Assembly: GCF_013127955.1 (NCBI RefSeq)
Contig: NZ_CP053435.1
Location: 3,162,001-3,226,000 of the forward strand
Origin: Spirosoma taeanense
GTDB taxonomy: Bacteria > Bacteroidota > Bacteroidia > Cytophagales > Spirosomataceae
Reading direction: 5' to 3'
Length of the DNA: 64,000 nt
The notes under the pieces were generated by a model. That model was given only the letters and a program-made list of their open reading frames with translations. It was not told where the DNA came from and made no database searches. Positions within the stretch are counted from its first letter, which is position 1; the number at the start of each line of letters is the position of its first letter. Of the stretch, positions 61,674 to 64,000 are shown piece by piece. A program made the position numbers and the translations under genes.

Positions 61674-64000
61674 TCAAAATGACCCTAAATATCCCTTCTC
61701 TTTTAAGATTGGCGCCAGAGTTGTATTAGCTAGCTTTACCGCATCCGCCGACGACTCGCCCAGTTCAATTCGGACACACACGACTGTGTGCGACCGGCCG
61801 TTCGGTGTCGGTGCGAAGAAGACATACCAGCCGTCGTTGCGCGTCTCGCCCAGTACCACCCGTTCGGGCGTTCCGGTCTTTCCCGCCACCCGGCTGATGC
61901 TGATCTTGGGCCGGCCCGGCGGGTTCGACTGTTCGATCATAAAATCACGCATCAGATCGGCGTACTCCGGCTCCCGCATCAACGGCAGGCCTGGCTTCAG
62001 CGCCACCTGCTGTCCACTCCGGCGCAGGACGTAACGCGAGGGCTGCATAACGCCCCGGTTCGCAATAGCCCCGGCCATGCGGGCCATCGACGCGGGCGTT
62101 GCCGTCAGCTGCCCCTGCCCCCAGGCCAGGCCAGAAAACTCGCTGCGGTACCGCTTGGGATACTGCGTGCTGCGATACAGCGACCGCCTGACCACAAACG
62201 AGGAGTCGCGCCAGTGTTGCCGGATTCCTTTCTTTTCGACCTCTGTATGCGTATCGGCGAAGGAGTATCCCCCGACATAGTCCACGTTCATGCCCGTGGC
62301 CAGATATAGGGCGGCCAACTGATCGTCCAGAGTCTGATCATTCGCCAGACGGATAAAATAAACGTTACTCGACCGGACGATGGCTTTTCGCATATCGACC
62401 CGCTCTCCACAGGGTTCGCTCTCATACTGACCCCGGCGAATAATCTCTCCGCAGCTAATGGCGTAACTCGTCTTTGCCCCCTCTATACCCAGCTTGTTCA
62501 GGGCGGCCGTCGCCGTCAGGATTTTAGCCGTTGAGCCGGGAGCGGTCGGATAGGTCAGAGCCAGATCCCGGTCGGTGACCAGATACGGTAAGCGAAGGCG
62601 GTCCCGGTCAGATAGCTGCATTTCTTCGGGCTTCTGCAGGTTCGGCAGAGGGTGTATGGCCGAGGCCAGCACTTCGCCCGTAGCGGCATCCAGCACGGCA
62701 ACAGACAGCCGTTTATCATTATATTCCGATTCGGCCAGCGCCTTTTGCAAAGCGACCTGCAGCCCTCCATCAACGCTCAGGTATACGTCGCGGTCGCGGG
62801 ATTTTCGTTCGGCCACCACCCGGCTGTCCAGTCCAGCCCGCAGGGCCGGGGCCAGTTCACTGTAGTCGTAAACGGGCAAGGTCAGCGGTCGGGCAACGGC
62901 AGGCGTAAACCGGTCGGCCCGGTACTTACTCGCCAGCAACGTATTCTGTCTCGGCCGGTTGTTGAACCCCCGCAAATCACTCAGGTGGGCCGCTTCGGCA
63001 AAATACCCGTTCTGCTGCGACCAGAACAAACGGGTGTTGGCATCGCCTACCCAGAAAAACAGATGCTCACCAAAAGGATAATAACGCTGGACACGCCGTT
63101 GGGTCAGCTCGGTTATTCGCTTTGCGTCAAGCCCTGTTTTACGGAGTTGCGGCAGATTGCGCCGGACCGTATCGGGCGAGCTGGTCGCCAGTACCCGACC
63201 CGCCCGGTCATAAATCGTCCCGGCCGACAGGGTTTCTGTCAGGCGGTCCAGACGGGGATTGTAGCTATAGACCGGCAGACCGTTCCGGCTCACTACCCGG
63301 GCAGGCCGGACGATATAATCATCCCACCGAACAAGCGCCACATCGGCAGCTTTCCCTACCAGCACCAGCGTACCAACCAGAAAGCCGGCAATGCCCGTTG
63401 CCAGAACGGGATCGTAGTGCTGTTCGAGATACGCGTGCTGGCGGGCTTCGCCGGGACGACTGGCAATGGCAAACACCACCCCCATGGCCGTCAGGTTGAT
63501 AATCAGCGACACCTTCCCGTAGCTCAGAAACGGAACTGAAATGCCCGTGAGGGGCAGCAACCCCAGCGAGCCACCCGCAATCAGCAGAAACTGCACACCC
63601 GTTGCCAGCGCAATACCCGCGCATAGATAAAAACTGAACGGCTGTCCGGCCCGGCGGGCGTGCAGCAGCGTCCGGTGGAGGAGGATGAACAGCAGCAGGC
63701 AGACCGACACCAGCCCCATCCAGCCGATTTCTTCGGCCAGACTCGGCAGCATCATGTCGGTATGGGCAGCCGGCATGGCGTTGGCGAAGCCTTTGCCTAA
63801 CCCCTGCCCGGCCCAGCCGCCCGTAGCGAGTGTCCAGTAACTATGCGCCAGATGGTCGCCCCCATATACGTCATTATTCCAGGGGTCGAGCCACATCGCC
63901 TTGCGGCCCGCCAGCCGGTCGCCTACCAGCGGCAGCAGGTCTCCAAAGGCAAACGCAGCCATGACCAGCACCAGCAGAATAGGCCCTTCGGCCACCAGCG
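61674..64000 (-). CDS. SEDS (FtsW/RodA) protein fused to penicillin-binding transpeptidase (5' part beyond window)
   Basis: A single open frame of at least 775 codons that joins a glycan polymerase and a class-B-like transpeptidase; its start lies beyond the window end. Counted from the residue encoded at 63995, positions 1-180 are SEDS sequence with GGWAGQGLGKGF and HTDMMLPSLAEEIGWMG (the FtsW/RodA signature, with helices). Residues about 200-230 hold the link helix. The transpeptidase follows with S488-T-A-K491, S542-S-N544 and K706-T-G708. The stop is at 61674. Fusions of these two partners put the polymerase and cross-linking enzymes of wall synthesis in one chain. Confidence 0.93.
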   Translation of the reverse strand, partial: LVAEGPILLVLVMAAFAFGDLLPLVGDRLAGRKAMWLDPWNNDVYGGDHLAHSYWTLATGGWAGQGLGKGFANAMPAAHTDMMLPSLAEEIGWMGLVSVCLLLFILLHRTLLHARRAGQPFSFYLCAGIALATGVQFLLIAGGSLGLLPLTGISVPFLSYGKVSLIINLTAMGVVFAIASRPGEARQHAYLEQHYDPVLATGIAGFLVGTLVLVGKAADVALVRWDDYIVRPARVVSRNGLPVYSYNPRLDRLTETLSAGTIYDRAGRVLATSSPDTVRRNLPQLRKTGLDAKRITELTQRRVQRYYPFGEHLFFWVGDANTRLFWSQQNGYFAEAAHLSDLRGFNNRPRQNTLLASKYRADRFTPAVARPLTLPVYDYSELAPALRAGLDSRVVAERKSRDRDVYLSVDGGLQVALQKALAESEYNDKRLSVAVLDAATGEVLASAIHPLPNLQKPEEMQLSDRDRLRLPYLVTDRDLALTYPTAPGSTAKILTATAALNKLGIEGAKTSYAISCGEIIRRGQYESEPCGERVDMRKAIVRSSNVYFIRLANDQTLDDQLAALYLATGMNVDYVGGYSFADTHTEVEKKGIRQHWRDSSFVVRRSLYRSTQYPKRYRSEFSGLAWGQGQLTATPASMARMAGAIANRGVMQPSRYVLRRSGQQVALKPGLPLMREPEYADLMRDFMIEQSNPPGRPKISISRVAGKTGTPERVVLGETRNDGWYVFFAPTPNGRSHTVVCVRIELGESSADAVKLANTTLAPILKEKGYLGSF

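Overview
The window looks like chromosome of a Cytophagales bacterium of the Spirosoma type (phylum Bacteroidota). This rests on the type IX secretion protein PorQ, a TonB receptor of the Bacteroidota OMP_b-brl_3 kind, DUF1080 and PVC-type exported proteins, LytS/LytTR signalling, many lipoproteins, and promoters with -33 TTG/TTTG and -7 TAnnTTTG-like boxes 19 bp apart. The genus is an inference. Several genes appear to start with TTG.

Layout. 1-3.3 kb: ammonium transporter (cut by the window start), its outer-membrane porin partner and a 2[4Fe-4S] ferredoxin. 3.4-9.1 kb: a LuxC-like acyl-CoA reductase, three separate alpha/beta-hydrolase esterases and a GH16 glucanase lipoprotein. 9.3-11.1 kb: an ATP-grasp ligase with a basic histone-like tail, between two small unknown genes. 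11.4-24 kb: a long plus-strand array of two Tat-leader TldD proteins, one TldE/PmbA, a relic of a second TldE, DUF4159, MoxR, DUF58, a BatA-like protein and two large membrane proteins. 24-28.9 kb: three exported proteins (FG-GAP, cupredoxin/PVC propeller, DUF1080), probably for sugar or glycoside breakdown. 29.2-33.7 kb: a four-gene amidoligase cluster (GCS2 ligase, class-I glutamine amidotransferase, ATP-grasp-like protein, class-III aminotransferase). 34.1-36.3 kb: DUF932, TerB-like and chemoreceptor-like sensor genes. 36.7-45.6 kb: TonB receptor, acyl-CoA carboxylase beta subunit with an unlisted 38-residue membrane protein just behind it, PorQ, HslU and an MFS exporter. 45.6-58.6 kb: a plastic region with two tandem LytS kinases, several broken genes (ZU5 lipoprotein, LytS C-terminus, pyruvate kinase, LytTR regulator, IS3 transposase), a perfect 22-bp inverted repeat and a PLP-lyase/class-A beta-lactamase/serine-hydrolase operon. 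58.7-64 kb: phosphoribosyltransferase, small exported proteins, an FHA protein and a SEDS (FtsW/RodA) protein fused to a penicillin-binding transpeptidase, cut by the window end.

The best candidates for undescribed biology are the exported TldD/TldE plus MoxR-DUF58 array, the amidoligase cluster, and the FHA plus SEDS-PBP fusion pair. All functions are read from sequence alone; no database search was run.
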